This document shows, in pieces, positions 35,411-45,857 of a stretch of 64,000 nucleotides of DNA. The DNA lies in assembly GCA_020622085.1 (NCBI GenBank), contig JAHRYM010000002.1, forward strand, positions 1,078,895 to 1,142,894. The letters are read 5' to 3'. Numbering within the stretch: position 1 is the first letter of the stretch; each line of letters opens with the position of its first letter. Both the position numbers and the translations under genes were made by a program. The stretch is from Paracoccaceae bacterium. Lineage in GTDB: Bacteria > Pseudomonadota > Alphaproteobacteria > Rhodobacterales > Rhodobacteraceae. The notes under the pieces were generated by a model. It was not told where the DNA came from. It worked only from the letters and a program-made list of their open reading frames with translations, and ran no database searches.

Positions 35411-36313
35411 ATGGCACGAAAGAAGGGCCGCGAGATTTCGGGCTGGGTGATCGTGGACAAGCCCGCGGGCATGACCTCGACCGCGGTGGTGGGCAAGGTC
35501 CGCTGGGCCTTTGACGCAAAGAAGGCAGGCCACGCCGGCACGCTTGACCCGGCGGCGACGGGGGTTCTGGCCGTGGCGCTGGGCGAGGCGACGAAGACCG
35601 TGCCCTACATCATGGATGCGCTGAAATGCTACCGTTTCGCGGTGCGCTTCGGGGCCGCCACCAACACCGACGATGCCGAGGGCGAGGTGATCGCCACATC
35701 GGACCTGCGCCCCTCGGACGATACAGTGAGGGCGGCGCTGGCGGCGTTTCGCGGCCAGATCGAGCAGGTGCCGCCGCAATATTCCGCCGTGAAGGTCGAT
35801 GGCGAACGCGCCTATGCGCTGGCCCGCGCCGGTGAAGAGATGGACCTTGCCGCCCGCCCGCTCTGGGTCGACAGCCTTGAACTGACGGGCCGTATCGACG
35901 CCGACACCGTCGAGCTGGAATTGGTCTGCGGCAAGGGCGGCTATGTCCGGTCGATCGCCCGCGACCTGGGGCAGGCGCTGGGGTGCCTTGGCCATGTCCT
36001 CTGGCTGCGCCGGGAATGGTCGGGGCCGTTCGATGTGGCCGATGGCGTGACGCTCGATGACATCGAGGGTCTCGCCCGGACGCCGGCGCTGGATGATCTG
36101 GTGCTGCCCTTGCAGGTGGGGCTTGAAGACCTGCCCGAGCTTCACGCCACGCCGGAAGGCGCGGTCCGGCTCCGGCACGGCAACCCCGGCATGGTGATCG
36201 CTTCGGGGGTGGAGTATGGCGCGCCAGCCTGGGCCAGCTATCAGGGCCAGCCGGTCGCCGTGGGCATCTACCGGTCCGGAGAATTGCACCCAGACCGGGT
36301 TTTCAACCTGTAA
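35411..36313 (+). CDS. truB: tRNA pseudouridine(55) synthase
   Basis: 300 residues. The catalytic motif [25 protein letters not shown] carries the active-site Asp. [14 protein letters not shown] at the start and [17 protein letters not shown]-like ([20 protein letters not shown]) in the middle are standard. TruB modifies U55 of tRNAs and acts as a tRNA chaperone. The usual downstream rpsO is not adjacent here; the convergent flavoenzyme gene follows after 2 bases. Confidence 0.97.
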   Translation: MARKKGREISGWVIVDKPAGMTSTAVVGKVRWAFDAKKAGHAGTLDPAATGVLAVALGEATKTVPYIMDALKCYRFAVRFGAATNTDDAEGEVIATSDLRPSDDTVRAALAAFRGQIEQVPPQYSAVKVDGERAYALARAGEEMDLAARPLWVDSLELTGRIDADTVELELVCGKGGYVRSIARDLGQALGCLGHVLWLRREWSGPFDVADGVTLDDIEGLARTPALDDLVLPLQVGLEDLPELHATPEGAVRLRHGNPGMVIASGVEYGAPAWASYQGQPVAVGIYRSGELHPDRVFNL

Positions 36314-36315
36314 CC

Positions 36316-38322
36316 TTACAGACTGAGAGCCACCTTCCGGCCTTCGTGAAAGGCATAGGCTGCAAGCCGCGGTGCGGCGCAGTCGCCGACCCGGTGCGTT
36401 ACCTTGGCCGGGAAGATCTCGGGGAAGGGATCGAAGGCGACATTGGTTGTCGCCACCACCAGACCTGATGCGGGGATGGTCTCTTCCTTTCCGGTCAGCA
36501 GGCTGCGCACTGTCGCACCATTACCATGCCAGCCTGCGATGACGCTTTCGGTGACGAACCGCGCCCCCGCCTGCGCCAGACGCCCGCGCAGGGGGCCGTC
36601 GGCCGAAGTGCGGGTGATTTCCTTCCCCACATAAGCGTCGGGCGTGACGATGATCACCTTCTTGCCCTGTTCGGCCAGCGCCCAGGCCGTGCCCGTGCCG
36701 CGCCAGTTGCCGCCTTCGTCCAGAACGATCACGGTATCGCCCAGCCGCGCCTCGCGGCGCAGCACCTCTTCAGGCGACCAGACATGCCCGGCCTCGATCC
36801 CCGGCAGTTGCGGAGCCGAGGGTAGCCAGCGCTGCCGCGCATCGGGGTCGGGCAGCGACCCGGTGGCCAGGATCACGACATCGGCGCGATGGGCAGCGAT
36901 TTCATCCTCGTCCAGATAGGTGTTCAGCCGCAGCGTCACGCCCAGTTTGGCGAACTGGCGCTCGTACCATTCCAGCAGTTCAAGGATCTGCGCCCGGCGC
37001 GGTTGCAGACCCGCCAGCCGGAACTGCCCGCCGATCTGCGGCCCGGCCTCGACGATCTCGACCCGATGGCCGCGTTCCGCCGCCGCGCGGGCGGCCTCCA
37101 GCCCCGCAGGTCCGGCGCCGACGACAAGCACATCGCGGGGCGTGTCGGCAGCGGTGAAGCGGTCGCCCCCCCATTCGAATTCCCGGCCCGCCGAAGGGTT
37201 GATGAGGCAGGAAATCCAGTAGTCCCGCGACCGGCGGCCCCAGCACATCTGATTACACGAAATGCAGCCCCGCACATCCTCGGCCCGGCCCTCGGCGGTC
37301 TTGCGCGCCAGATGCGGGTCGGCGATCTGGCCGCGCACGATCGACACCAGATCGGCTTGCCCCGAAGCGATGACGGCTTCGGCATTCTCCGGCGTGCGGA
37401 TATGCGCTTCCGAGGTGATCCTGGCGTGTTTAACCACGCCTTTCAGCATTTCGGTAAAGGGCGCGGTCAGCTTTTCGGCGAACAGGAACGTCGGCATCAG
37501 CCGTTCGAAATCCAGATAGCCGCCATGCCCGCAGGTGACGTAATCGACATGGCCGGTCGCGTCATGCAGCGCCACCACTTCGGCCAGCGCCTCGCCCTGC
37601 AGGATCACGTCCTGCGTGTCGCTGGTGGAAATCGCCAGACCGATCACGAAATCCTCGCCACAGGCGCGACGGATGCCTTCGATGATGGTGCGTGAAAAGC
37701 GGGTGCGGTTTTCCAGGCTGCCGCCCCATTCGTCATCGCGGGTGTTCGACCACGGCGTCCAGAACTGATCCAGCAGCGAATGATAGGCCGCCCAGACCTC
37801 GACCCCCTGAAACCCGGCCTTCTGGCAGCGGACTGCGGCGGCGATATGCGCCTCGATCAGCTCGTGGATTTCAGACACGGTCATGCGGTGGCTGCCGTCG
37901 CTGTCGTGATAGCTCGGCGCACCTGACGGCGACCAATGCGGCGCGAAACTCAGGTCCGAATCGCCATGCGCGCCGATGTGGTAAAGCTGTTGCAGGATAA
38001 CGCTGCCGGCGGCCTTGACGTCTTCGGTGATCTTGCGGAACGGCTCGATCACCGCGTCGGTCGAATGCAGGTAGTTGCCGCGCGTCAGCACCCCCGTCCG
38101 GTGCACGGGGATCGGTTCACAGACGATCATCCCCGCCCCGCCCAATGCGCGCTCCAGCAGATAGCCATGGGTGCGTGTGCCCGGCAGCCCGTCTTCGGCC
38201 ATGTTGTTCGTGTGCGCGCCAAAGACGACGCGGTTGCGAAGCGTGTGGCCGCGCAGTTGCAGGGGTGACATCAGGTGGGGGTGGGTGGTCATCTTCAGAA
38301 GGCTTTCAGGTTCGTTCAGCAT
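36316..38322 (-). CDS. OYE-type NADH:flavin oxidoreductase with FeS and FAD domains
   Basis: 668 residues (start 38322, or MTTHPHLMSPLQLRGH at 38292). Residues 1-370 form an FMN-binding TIM barrel of the old-yellow-enzyme type (NRVVFGAHTNNMAEDGLPGTR). The cysteine cluster CISCNQMCWGRRSRDYWISC fits a 4Fe-4S site (Cx2Cx3Cx11C), as in trimethylamine dehydrogenase and 2,4-dienoyl-CoA reductase. A C-terminal FAD/NAD(P) domain follows (DVLVVGAGPAGLEAARAAAERGHRVEIVEA). Related proteins demethylate methylated amines or reduce enones; the substrate is undetermined. It follows the aldehyde dehydrogenase gene on the same strand. Confidence 0.88.
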   Translation of the reverse strand: MLNEPESLLKMTTHPHLMSPLQLRGHTLRNRVVFGAHTNNMAEDGLPGTRTHGYLLERALGGAGMIVCEPIPVHRTGVLTRGNYLHSTDAVIEPFRKITEDVKAAGSVILQQLYHIGAHGDSDLSFAPHWSPSGAPSYHDSDGSHRMTVSEIHELIEAHIAAAVRCQKAGFQGVEVWAAYHSLLDQFWTPWSNTRDDEWGGSLENRTRFSRTIIEGIRRACGEDFVIGLAISTSDTQDVILQGEALAEVVALHDATGHVDYVTCGHGGYLDFERLMPTFLFAEKLTAPFTEMLKGVVKHARITSEAHIRTPENAEAVIASGQADLVSIVRGQIADPHLARKTAEGRAEDVRGCISCNQMCWGRRSRDYWISCLINPSAGREFEWGGDRFTAADTPRDVLVVGAGPAGLEAARAAAERGHRVEIVEAGPQIGGQFRLAGLQPRRAQILELLEWYERQFAKLGVTLRLNTYLDEDEIAAHRADVVILATGSLPDPDARQRWLPSAPQLPGIEAGHVWSPEEVLRREARLGDTVIVLDEGGNWRGTGTAWALAEQGKKVIIVTPDAYVGKEITRTSADGPLRGRLAQAGARFVTESVIAGWHGNGATVRSLLTGKEETIPASGLVVATTNVAFDPFPEIFPAKVTHRVGDCAAPRLAAYAFHEGRKVALSL

Positions 38323-38414
38323 GGCAGGATGTTAGGGTGGGAGGCCATGATCGACAGGCCCCCGGACGACAGCCGGAGGGCATTCATGTCGGATTCGCCG
38401 GGTCAGGGTGCCGC

Positions 38415-39854
38415 CTATTCCGCAGCCCAGCCCGAGATGGCCTTTACGTCCAGGAACTCCTCGATGCCCCAGTGGCCGCCTTCGCGCGCCCGCCCCGAGG
38501 CCTTGACGCCGCCGAAGGGTGCTCCGGCGCCCCGCGGCTGGCCGTTCATCTCGACCATTCCGGATTTGAGATGTCGTGCCAGACGGTTGCGGCGCGCACC
38601 ATCCTGGCTCTGGACATAGTTGGTCAGGCCATAGATCGTATCATTGGCGATGCGCACCGCCTCTTCCTCGGTATCGAAGGGCATCATCGACAGAACCGGG
38701 CCGAAGATTTCCTCGCGCTCGATGGTCATGCCGGGGATCACGTCGGCAAAGACGGTCGGGCGGACGTAATAGCCGCGGTTCAGCCCTTCGGGGCGCCCAA
38801 GGCCCCCCGTTACAAGTCGCGCACCTTCGGCGATGCCCTTCTCGATCAGGCCCTGGATCTTGCTGTATTGCGCTTCCGAGACGACCGGACCCATGTGCTT
38901 GCCCGGTTCATGCGCAGAGGCCACTTTCACGCCTTCGGCCACATCTCGCGCGATTTCAACTGCGCGGTCATAGATCGGCCGTTCAACCAGCATCCGCGTT
39001 GGCGCGTTGCAGCTTTGGCCGGAGTTGTTCATCACATGCAGCACACCGCGGCGGATGGCGTTCTCGTCCGCGTCAGCAAAGACCAGATTGGCGCCCTTGC
39101 CGCCCAGTTCGAGGCAGACGCGCTTGAAGGTATCGGCCGCCGCGCGCGAAATCGCCGCACCGGCCCGCGCCGATCCGGTAAAGGAAATCATCTCGACATC
39201 CGGGTGCGTGGAAAGCTGCGTGCCCACGCCGGCGCCATCGCCATTGACCAGGTTGAAAACGCCCGCGGGCACCCCCGCCTGATCGACGAATTCGGCGAAC
39301 AAGAGCGACGACAGCGGCGCCACCTCGGAGGGTTTCAGCACCATCGTGCAGCCCGCCAGCATTGCCGGGATCGCCTTCAGCGTCACCTGGTTCATCGGCC
39401 AGTTCCACGGCGTGATCAACCCGACCACCCCCACGGGTTCCAGCGCGATCCGGTCGTTCGGCGCATGGGGGCCAAGCGGGCGGATGAATTCGAAATCCTT
39501 GAAGGCGGTGATGAAGTTCCGGATATGCCAGGCGCCGGCGCCCACCTGCTGTTCGCGGGCCATGTCGATGGGGGCACCCATTTCAAGGCTCATCGCCCGG
39601 GCCATGTCATCGGCGCGCGCCAGATAGATGTCCAGGATCTTCTGCACATAGGCCAGCCGCTCCGAAGGCGGGGTGGCCGACCAGCCGGGCAGGGCGGCCT
39701 TGGCGGCGGCGACGGCGGCATCGGTATCGGCCCGGTCACCCAGAGAGATCACGGCACAGGGTTCTTCGGTCGAAGGGTCGATCACATCGAAGTCCTGCGG
39801 GCGGACCGGATCAACCCATTTCCCATTGATGTAGAACTGGCGCTTCACAAGCAT
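38415..39854 (-). CDS. NAD(P)-dependent aldehyde dehydrogenase
   Basis: 479 residues from ATG 39854 (MLVKRQFYINGKWVDP) with AGGAGAG upstream; the track start is 41 codons early. The catalytic Glu lies in CLELGGKGANLVFADAD and the nucleophilic Cys in NNSGQSCNAPTRM. PWNWPMNQVTLK and the end FGGVKASGRAREGG are standard for the superfamily. It is 92 bases upstream of the OYE-type gene, suggesting a shared oxidation pathway. The aldehyde substrate is not evident. Confidence 0.93.
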   Translation of the reverse strand: MLVKRQFYINGKWVDPVRPQDFDVIDPSTEEPCAVISLGDRADTDAAVAAAKAALPGWSATPPSERLAYVQKILDIYLARADDMARAMSLEMGAPIDMAREQQVGAGAWHIRNFITAFKDFEFIRPLGPHAPNDRIALEPVGVVGLITPWNWPMNQVTLKAIPAMLAGCTMVLKPSEVAPLSSLLFAEFVDQAGVPAGVFNLVNGDGAGVGTQLSTHPDVEMISFTGSARAGAAISRAAADTFKRVCLELGGKGANLVFADADENAIRRGVLHVMNNSGQSCNAPTRMLVERPIYDRAVEIARDVAEGVKVASAHEPGKHMGPVVSEAQYSKIQGLIEKGIAEGARLVTGGLGRPEGLNRGYYVRPTVFADVIPGMTIEREEIFGPVLSMMPFDTEEEAVRIANDTIYGLTNYVQSQDGARRNRLARHLKSGMVEMNGQPRGAGAPFGGVKASGRAREGGHWGIEEFLDVKAISGWAAE

Positions 39855-39943
39855 CTTGTGCCTCTCCTTGGGCGTGGCAAACTGGCCCTGACGGGTGGCG
39901 CTACGGGCCTTCCCCGACAGAGATCGACACAAGGATGCGGTGA

Positions 39944-40732
39944 ATGGACGGCCAAGGCAAGTCAGCGCCCGACCCAAGGTTGGAGTCGTTCCTGATCAGC
40001 CTGCCCGGGAGCGCAAGGCAGGGCGGGGCTATCACCGCCCTTGCCCGCGCAGGCATCGCTGCCCGCGTGATACCGGCCGATGATGGCAGATCACCCGCCG
40101 CACGCCGGGTTTATCGGGCCTGGACGGCGCGGCTTTACTGCGGCCGGGCGCTGGCTCCGGCCGAGGTGGGGTGCTTCCTGAGCCACCGGATTGCAGCGGA
40201 AAGATTCCTTGCCGGCGGCGCCGCCTTCGGGCTTGTGCTGGAAGATGATGCGGCGCCCGTCGCGGACATGCGCCCGGTTCTGGAACGGCTTGTCCGCGCC
40301 CTGCCGCAATCGGGCTGGGATGTCGTAAACCTTGGTGCCGCGCCGGCCTTCCTGCACCGGCCGATCGCGTCCCTGGATACCGGGCGCCAACTTGTCCGGG
40401 CGCATTACTTTCCGCTGACCAGCCACGCGGTCCTGTGGTCGCGTGGTGGTGCCCGGCGGTTTCTGGCAGCGACCAGCCATGTCTTTTATCCGCTTGACCA
40501 TTTCCTGCGCCGCTGGGCCTGCCAAAGCGGGCGTGGGCTGGCATTGAGCGAGCCGCTGTTTCGCAGCCGCGACCTGCCCAGTCAGATCGATTCCGATGGG
40601 GCCCGCGCCAAGCTGGTTAATGTGCGCGGTTACCGGGTCAGGCGCGCGCTGCGGCGCTGGCGCAACAAGGCCTGGGCGGCGCGGCGTGCCTGGCAGGCCG
40701 GCACCGACAAACGAGGGTCGAGCTGGCGCTGA
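39944..40732 (+). CDS. Glycosyltransferase family 25 (LPS/LOS type)
   Basis: 262 residues. The GT25 signatures are visible: GCFLSHRIAAERFL followed by FGLVLEDDAAPVADM, with the DxD-like acidic motif. The C-terminus is very basic (YRVRRALRRWRNKAWAARRAW), probably for membrane-surface contact. Such enzymes add a sugar, often beta-galactose, to lipooligosaccharide. It is divergent from the aldehyde dehydrogenase gene and stands without other LPS genes. Confidence 0.85.
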   Translation: MDGQGKSAPDPRLESFLISLPGSARQGGAITALARAGIAARVIPADDGRSPAARRVYRAWTARLYCGRALAPAEVGCFLSHRIAAERFLAGGAAFGLVLEDDAAPVADMRPVLERLVRALPQSGWDVVNLGAAPAFLHRPIASLDTGRQLVRAHYFPLTSHAVLWSRGGARRFLAATSHVFYPLDHFLRRWACQSGRGLALSEPLFRSRDLPSQIDSDGARAKLVNVRGYRVRRALRRWRNKAWAARRAWQAGTDKRGSSWR

Positions 40733-40788
40733 CAAGGCACTGGAATCGCGCTATGCAGGCGCAGAAAACCCATCTGAAAGGACAGGCC

Positions 40789-41445
40789 ATGGGACTGCGC
40801 ATCAACGATACCGCCCCCGATTTCACTGCTGATTCGACGGAGGGAACCATCCGTTTCCATGACTGGATCGGCGATGGCTATGCGATCATCTTCTCGCATC
40901 CGCGCGATTTCACGCCGGTCTGCACCACCGAATTCGGCGCCGTCGCGCAGTTGGCACCCGAGTTCGAGAAGCGCAACACCAAGGTCATCGGCGTGTCCGT
41001 CGATTCGGTCGAGGATCACGCCAAGTGGAAGCGCGATATCGAAGCGGTGGCCGGATCGCCGGCGAATTTCCCGATCATCGATGACACCTCGCTGACGGTG
41101 GCCAAGGCCTATGACATGCTGCCGGCAGAACACTACCTGCCGGCCGACGGCCGCACCCCTGCCAATACCGCGACCGTCCGCACCGTTTATATCATCGGGC
41201 CGGACCGTAAGGTGCGCCTGACGATGACCTATCCGATGTCCGTGGGCCGCAACTTCGCGGAAATCATCCGCGCACTTGATGCGGTGCAGGCGACCGACGG
41301 CGTGCCCTTCGCCACTCCGGCCAACTGGGTGCCGGGGCAGGACGTGATTGTGGCAATGTCGGTCCCGACAGATGAAGCCACCGCCCGCTTCGGCGCGCTG
41401 GATATCAAGCTGCCCTACCTGCGTTTCGCCAAGCGCCCGGTCTGA
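40789..41445 (+). CDS. 1-Cys peroxiredoxin (Prx6 type)
   Basis: 218 residues from ATG 40789 (MGLRINDTAPDFTADSTEG) with AAAGGA upstream. The peroxidatic Cys45 lies in HPRDFTPVCTTEFG. There is no other Cys in the protein, so it is a true one-Cys enzyme needing an external reductant. The C-terminal Prx6-type extension (PANWVPGQDVIV) is present. It reduces hydrogen peroxide and organic peroxides. A bidirectional terminator separates it from dadA. Confidence 0.94.
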   Translation: MGLRINDTAPDFTADSTEGTIRFHDWIGDGYAIIFSHPRDFTPVCTTEFGAVAQLAPEFEKRNTKVIGVSVDSVEDHAKWKRDIEAVAGSPANFPIIDDTSLTVAKAYDMLPAEHYLPADGRTPANTATVRTVYIIGPDRKVRLTMTYPMSVGRNFAEIIRALDAVQATDGVPFATPANWVPGQDVIVAMSVPTDEATARFGALDIKLPYLRFAKRPV

Positions 41446-41464
41446 AGCTTCGCAAGGAATGACG

Positions 41465-41500
41465 AAGGGCGCGGGAAGCAGTTCCCGCGCCCTTTGTCAT
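41465..41500. terminator. Bidirectional terminator between peroxiredoxin gene and dadA
   Basis: AAGGGCGCGGGAA-loop-TTCCCGCGCCCTT is a perfect 13-bp inverted repeat. On the plus strand it is followed by TGTCATTCTC; the A/T ends of the stem give short T-runs in both directions. The genes on both sides converge on it. Confidence 0.85.
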
Positions 41501-41510
41501 TCTCGCCTGT

Positions 41511-42815
41511 TCAGGCGATGGCCGCCGATGTGGCGCCACGACTGGCGCCCGAAGCCTTGCCGCGCAGATAACGGGAATAGCCCAGATCCGAGGTGTCGAT
41601 TTCCGGCGTGCGGCCGGAAACGATGTCGGCAAGCGCCTTCCCTGATCCGGCGGCCATTGTCCAGCCCAGCGTGCCATGGCCGGTGTTCAGGAACAGGTTC
41701 CCCACCGGCGTCGCACCGACGATCGGTGTTCCGTCCGGCGTCATCGGACGCAGGCCGCACCAGAATGTCGCCTGGGACTGGTCACCCGCACCGCCGAACA
41801 GGTCTTCGACCGAATGCTCCAGCGTCGCCTGGCGCTTCGGGTTCAGCGACATGTCGAAGCCCGCGATTTCGGCCATGCCGCCGACGCGGATCCGGTCGCC
41901 CAGCCGGGTGATGGCAATCTTGTGGGTTTCGTCCATCACGGTCGATTCCGGTGCGCGGCCCGCGTCGCGGATCGGCACGGTGATCGAATAGCCCTTCACC
42001 GGATAGACCGGCAGGCGGATCCCGAGGGGCGCGACCAGCTGCGGCGAATAGCTGCCCAGCGCCACGACGAAGGCATCTGCCACCACGCGGCCCGTGTCGG
42101 TGACGACCGCAGTGATCTTGTCGCCCGAACGTTCCAGCCCGCGGATGTCGGTGCCATACTGGAAGACGACCCCCGCCGCCTTCGCCATGTCGGCGAGCGA
42201 AATGGTGAACTTGAAGCAGTCTCCGGTTTCATCGCCCGGCAGGCGCAGCCCCCCGACGATCTTGTGTTGCGAGCCCGCAAGCCCCGGTTCGGCCGCGACG
42301 CAGCCGGCGCGGTCCAGCACCTCGAACGGGACGCCATCGGCGCGCAGAACTTCGATGTCCTTCGCCGCCGCATCCACCTGTTTCTGGGTGCGGAAGACCT
42401 GCAGCGTGCCTTTGGTGCGTTCGTCATAGCTGATGCCGGTGGTTGACCGCAGGTCCATCAGGCAGTCGCGCGAATATTCGGCCAGCCGCACCATCCGCCT
42501 TTTGTTGACGGCATAGGCGGCCGAGGTGCAGTTGGCCAGCATCTGGCCCATCCAGCGCAGCTTGGCCAAATCCGGGCGCGGCTGGATGATCAGCGGCGCG
42601 TGCTTCATGAACAGCCACTTCACGGCCTTTTGCGGGATGCCCGGAGCCGCCCAGGGCGAAGAATAGCCGGGGCTGATCTCTCCGGCGTTCGCAAAGCTGG
42701 TTTCCAGCGCCGGGCCGTCCTGACGGTCAAGCACCGTGACTTCATGTCCCGCCTTGGCCAGATACCAGGCCGAGGTGACACCGATAACACCAGCCCCAAG
42801 AATGACGATCCGCAT
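41511..42815 (-). CDS. dadA: D-amino acid dehydrogenase small subunit-type (DadA)
   Basis: 434 residues from ATG 42815, preceded by GGGAGG; the track begins 8 codons earlier. The FAD-binding motif [30 protein letters not shown] starts the protein, and [26 protein letters not shown] and the end [24 protein letters not shown] are typical DadA segments. It oxidises D-amino acids (D-alanine in E. coli) at the membrane and feeds the quinone pool. The 175-base AT-richer region upstream should hold its promoter; no regulator lies next to it. Confidence 0.95.
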   Translation of the reverse strand: MRIVILGAGVIGVTSAWYLAKAGHEVTVLDRQDGPALETSFANAGEISPGYSSPWAAPGIPQKAVKWLFMKHAPLIIQPRPDLAKLRWMGQMLANCTSAAYAVNKRRMVRLAEYSRDCLMDLRSTTGISYDERTKGTLQVFRTQKQVDAAAKDIEVLRADGVPFEVLDRAGCVAAEPGLAGSQHKIVGGLRLPGDETGDCFKFTISLADMAKAAGVVFQYGTDIRGLERSGDKITAVVTDTGRVVADAFVVALGSYSPQLVAPLGIRLPVYPVKGYSITVPIRDAGRAPESTVMDETHKIAITRLGDRIRVGGMAEIAGFDMSLNPKRQATLEHSVEDLFGGAGDQSQATFWCGLRPMTPDGTPIVGATPVGNLFLNTGHGTLGWTMAAGSGKALADIVSGRTPEIDTSDLGYSRYLRGKASGASRGATSAAIA

Positions 42816-42989
42816 GGCCTGACCTCCCGTTGCGCACATGCCGGGCAGGATAGCTTTTTCGCGTGAAACCTTTTCGCGTATTCATTTGCCGGGGATGCGC
42901 TTATTGGTCATTTGTTCGAGTTGAATCGAAAATTGCGCAAGATTATTCGACAACTCAGAAATGACACCGAAGAAACGAGTGTGAAAACA

Positions 42990-43021
42990 GCAAAAGGCCC
43001 CAGCTTTCGCCGGGGCCTTGA
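42990..43021 (-). terminator. Rho-independent terminator of pnp
   Basis: On the minus strand AAGGCCCCGGC-GAAA-GCTGGGGCCTT is followed by TTGCTGTTTTC. It lies about 28 bases past the pnp stop. Confidence 0.88.
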
Positions 43022-43048
43022 TTCGGGTCATCGAACGCGATCAGGCGA

Positions 43049-45193
43049 TCAAGCCTCTTCGGTGTCTTTCTTCTCGGGCGCGATTTCCTGGCCGGTTTCC
43101 TGGTCGACCATCTTCATGCCCAGACGAACCTTGCCGCGATCGTCGAAGCCCAGAAGCTTGACCTTCACTTCCTGGCCTTCCTTCAGGATCTCGTTCGGGT
43201 GGTTCAGGCGCTTCGATGCAATCTGGCTGACGTGCACCAGGCCGTCGCGCTTGCCGAAGAAGTTCACGAAAGCGCCGAAGTCGACCAGTTTCACCACCTT
43301 GCCGGTATAAACATGGCCTTCTTCCGGTTCGGCCACGATCGACCAGATCATCTCATGCGCCTTCTTGATCGAATCGGCATTGGCCGAGGCGATCTTGATG
43401 GTGCCGTCGTCGTTGATATCGACCTTGGCGCCCGACACTTCGACGATTTCGCGGATGACCTTGCCGCCCGATCCGATGACTTCACGGATCTTGTCGGTCG
43501 GGATCTGCATGGTTTCGATCCGCGGCGCATGGGCCGAAAACTCGCTGCGGCCTTCGGTCAGCGCCTTGGACATTTCACCCAGGATGTGCATCCGACCGTC
43601 CTTGGCCTGCGCCAAAGCCTGTTCCATGATCGCCGGCGTGATGCCTGCCACCTTGATGTCCATCTGCAGGCTGGTGATGCCGTTCGCGGTGCCGGCCACC
43701 TTGAAGTCCATGTCGCCGAGGTGGTCTTCGTCACCCAGGATGTCGGTCAGGACCGCCCATTTGCCATCGTCTTCCAGGATCAGGCCCATCGCCACGCCAG
43801 CGACCGGCGCCTTCAGCGGCACGCCTGCGTCCATCATCGACAAGGACGAACCGCAGACCGTCGCCATCGAGGACGAGCCATTCGATTCGGTGATCTCGGA
43901 CACGATGCGGATCGTGTAGGGGAAATCGGTCGGCGCCGGCAGCACGGCTTGCAGCGCGCGCCATGCCAGTTTGCCGTGGCCGATTTCACGACGGCCCGGA
44001 GGGCCGAAGCGCCCGACTTCTCCCACCGAATAGGGCGGGAAGTTGTAGTGCAGCAGGAAGTTCGACCGGAAATTGCCGTGCAGCGCGTCGATGATCTGTT
44101 CGTCGTCACCGGTGCCCAGCGTGGTGATGACCAGGCCCTGGGTTTCGCCGCGGGTGAACAGGGCCGAACCGTGCGTGCGCGGCAGGATGCCGACTTCCGA
44201 CACGATCGGGCGGACGGTGCGGGTGTCGCGGCCGTCGATGCGCTTGCCGTTTGCCACCACGTCGCCGCGCAGGATCGCGCTTTCCAGCTTCTTCAGCGCC
44301 GGGCCAAGATTGGCGTCGGCCAGTTCTTCTTCGCTGAGGCTCGCCTTGATCGCGGCTTTCGCGGCTTCGATGGTGTTCTGACGTTCGGACTTGTTGAGGA
44401 TGGCATAGGCCGCCCGCATCTTGTCTTCGCCCGCAGCCTTCACCTTGGCATACAGCGCCGAATAATCCGGAGCCTGGAAATCGAACGGCTCTTTCGCGGC
44501 TTCTTCGGCGAAGTCGATGATCAGGTCGATCACCGGCTGCATCGCGTCATGGCCGAACTTCACCGCGCCCAGCATTTCGGCTTCGGTCAGCTCATAGGCT
44601 TCGGATTCGACCATCATCACGGCGTCCTTGGTGCCGGCGATGACCAGATCCAGGCGCTGTTCGGGGTTCGAACGCAGGTTGTCCATATCCGCCACGTCGG
44701 GGTTCAGGACATATTCGCCGTTCGCGAATCCGACGCGCGCCGCGCCGATCGGACCCATGAAGGGCACGCCCGAAATCGTCAGCGCCGCCGAGGTGGCGAT
44801 CATCGCGACGATGTCGGGGTCATTGACCAGGTCGTGCGACAGCACGGTGGCGATGACCAGGACTTCGTTCTTGAAGCCATCGACGAACAGCGGGCGGATC
44901 GGACGGTCGATCAGGCGCGAGGTCAGCGTTTCCTTTTCGGAAGGACGGCCTTCGCGCTTGAAGAAGCCGCCCGGGATCTTGCCGGCGGCATAGGTCTTTT
45001 CCTGGTAATGGACGGTCAGGGGGAAGAAGTCCTGGCCCGGCTTCGGCGCGCGGGCATAGGTCACGTTGGCCATGACCGAGGTTTCACCCAGCGTGGCGAC
45101 GACAGAGCCATCGGCCTGACGGGCGATCTTCCCCGTTTCCAGCGTGAGCGTTTCCTGGCCCCACTGGATGGATTTCTTTGTAACGTTAAACAT
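43049..45193 (-). CDS. pnp: Polyribonucleotide nucleotidyltransferase (PNPase)
   Basis: 714 residues from ATG 45193 ([22 protein letters not shown]); the track begins 42 codons too early. Two RNase PH domains flank an all-helical linker. The KH domain has [17 protein letters not shown] and the S1 domain [31 protein letters not shown]. PNPase degrades RNA 3' to 5' by phosphorolysis and is part of RNA degradosomes. It lies downstream of rpsO with a strong hairpin between, as in E. coli where PNPase controls its own message. Confidence 0.98.
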   Translation of the reverse strand: MFNVTKKSIQWGQETLTLETGKIARQADGSVVATLGETSVMANVTYARAPKPGQDFFPLTVHYQEKTYAAGKIPGGFFKREGRPSEKETLTSRLIDRPIRPLFVDGFKNEVLVIATVLSHDLVNDPDIVAMIATSAALTISGVPFMGPIGAARVGFANGEYVLNPDVADMDNLRSNPEQRLDLVIAGTKDAVMMVESEAYELTEAEMLGAVKFGHDAMQPVIDLIIDFAEEAAKEPFDFQAPDYSALYAKVKAAGEDKMRAAYAILNKSERQNTIEAAKAAIKASLSEEELADANLGPALKKLESAILRGDVVANGKRIDGRDTRTVRPIVSEVGILPRTHGSALFTRGETQGLVITTLGTGDDEQIIDALHGNFRSNFLLHYNFPPYSVGEVGRFGPPGRREIGHGKLAWRALQAVLPAPTDFPYTIRIVSEITESNGSSSMATVCGSSLSMMDAGVPLKAPVAGVAMGLILEDDGKWAVLTDILGDEDHLGDMDFKVAGTANGITSLQMDIKVAGITPAIMEQALAQAKDGRMHILGEMSKALTEGRSEFSAHAPRIETMQIPTDKIREVIGSGGKVIREIVEVSGAKVDINDDGTIKIASANADSIKKAHEMIWSIVAEPEEGHVYTGKVVKLVDFGAFVNFFGKRDGLVHVSQIASKRLNHPNEILKEGQEVKVKLLGFDDRGKVRLGMKMVDQETGQEIAPEKKDTEEA

Positions 45194-45380
45194 GCGTTTT
45201 CCTATCTCGCGCAGGGACCCTCCCCGCGCATGTTGCCTTTCGGCGTTTCGTACGGGCCCCATGCCCGTGGCCCCTTGCTTGTCTTGCCGCCCGTCCTCCG
45301 AGGCCCGGGAGGGAGGCACCTGGCCTTGACAGGCCCGTTTGGTAAAACAGCCCCCGAATGCCCGGGGGATGGAAGTGAAA

Positions 45381-45406
45381 CGCCCCGGCGGTTGGACCGT
45401 CGGGGC
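45381..45406 (-). promoter_or_regulatory. rpsO-pnp intergenic hairpin
   Basis: CGCCCCGGCGGT-TGG-ACCGTCGGGGCG gives an 11-12 bp stem 10 bases after the rpsO stop, with only a weak T-tract (GTTTCACTT). It is probably a leaky rpsO terminator or an RNase III processing site upstream of pnp. The remaining 187-base leader may take part in pnp autoregulation, by analogy with E. coli. Confidence 0.7.
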
Positions 45407-45416
45407 GAATCTTACA

Positions 45417-45686
45417 TCAGCGGCGCAGGCCCAGACGCGCGATCAGCGACGCGTAGCGCCCCTGATCCTTCGCCTTGAGGTAGTCCAGCAGCTTGCGGCG
45501 CTGGGCGACCATCATCAACAGGCCCCGGCGCGAATGGTTGTCCTTCGCATGGGACTTGAAGTGTTCGGTCAGCGTGGCGATGCGCGACGACAGGATCGCA
45601 ACCTGGACTTCCGGCGAACCGGTATCGCCCGGCTTGGTGCCGAATTCCTTGATGACGCGAGCTTTTTCCTCGACGGTGATCGACAT
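45417..45686 (-). CDS. rpsO: 30S ribosomal protein S15
   Basis: 89 residues, [36 protein letters not shown] and the end [13 protein letters not shown] are diagnostic for S15, which binds the central domain of 16S rRNA. It precedes pnp on the minus strand, the conserved rpsO-pnp order. The ribosome-binding site AAAGGAG is strong. Confidence 0.98.
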   Translation of the reverse strand: MSITVEEKARVIKEFGTKPGDTGSPEVQVAILSSRIATLTEHFKSHAKDNHSRRGLLMMVAQRRKLLDYLKAKDQGRYASLIARLGLRR

Positions 45687-45857
45687 CGGGATCTCCTTTC
45701 AAAAGAGAGGGGTTATGGCGCAGGCCGGGATGTCGTCCAGCAAGGCCCGTGGAGAGGTCCGCCCGAAAGCCTTGCGGCCAAACGGAACGGATGCGCGCCT
45801 ATACGGGAAAACCGCCAAAAAGGAAAGCGGCAATCCGGCAATGGCCCGAGCGCGGCC

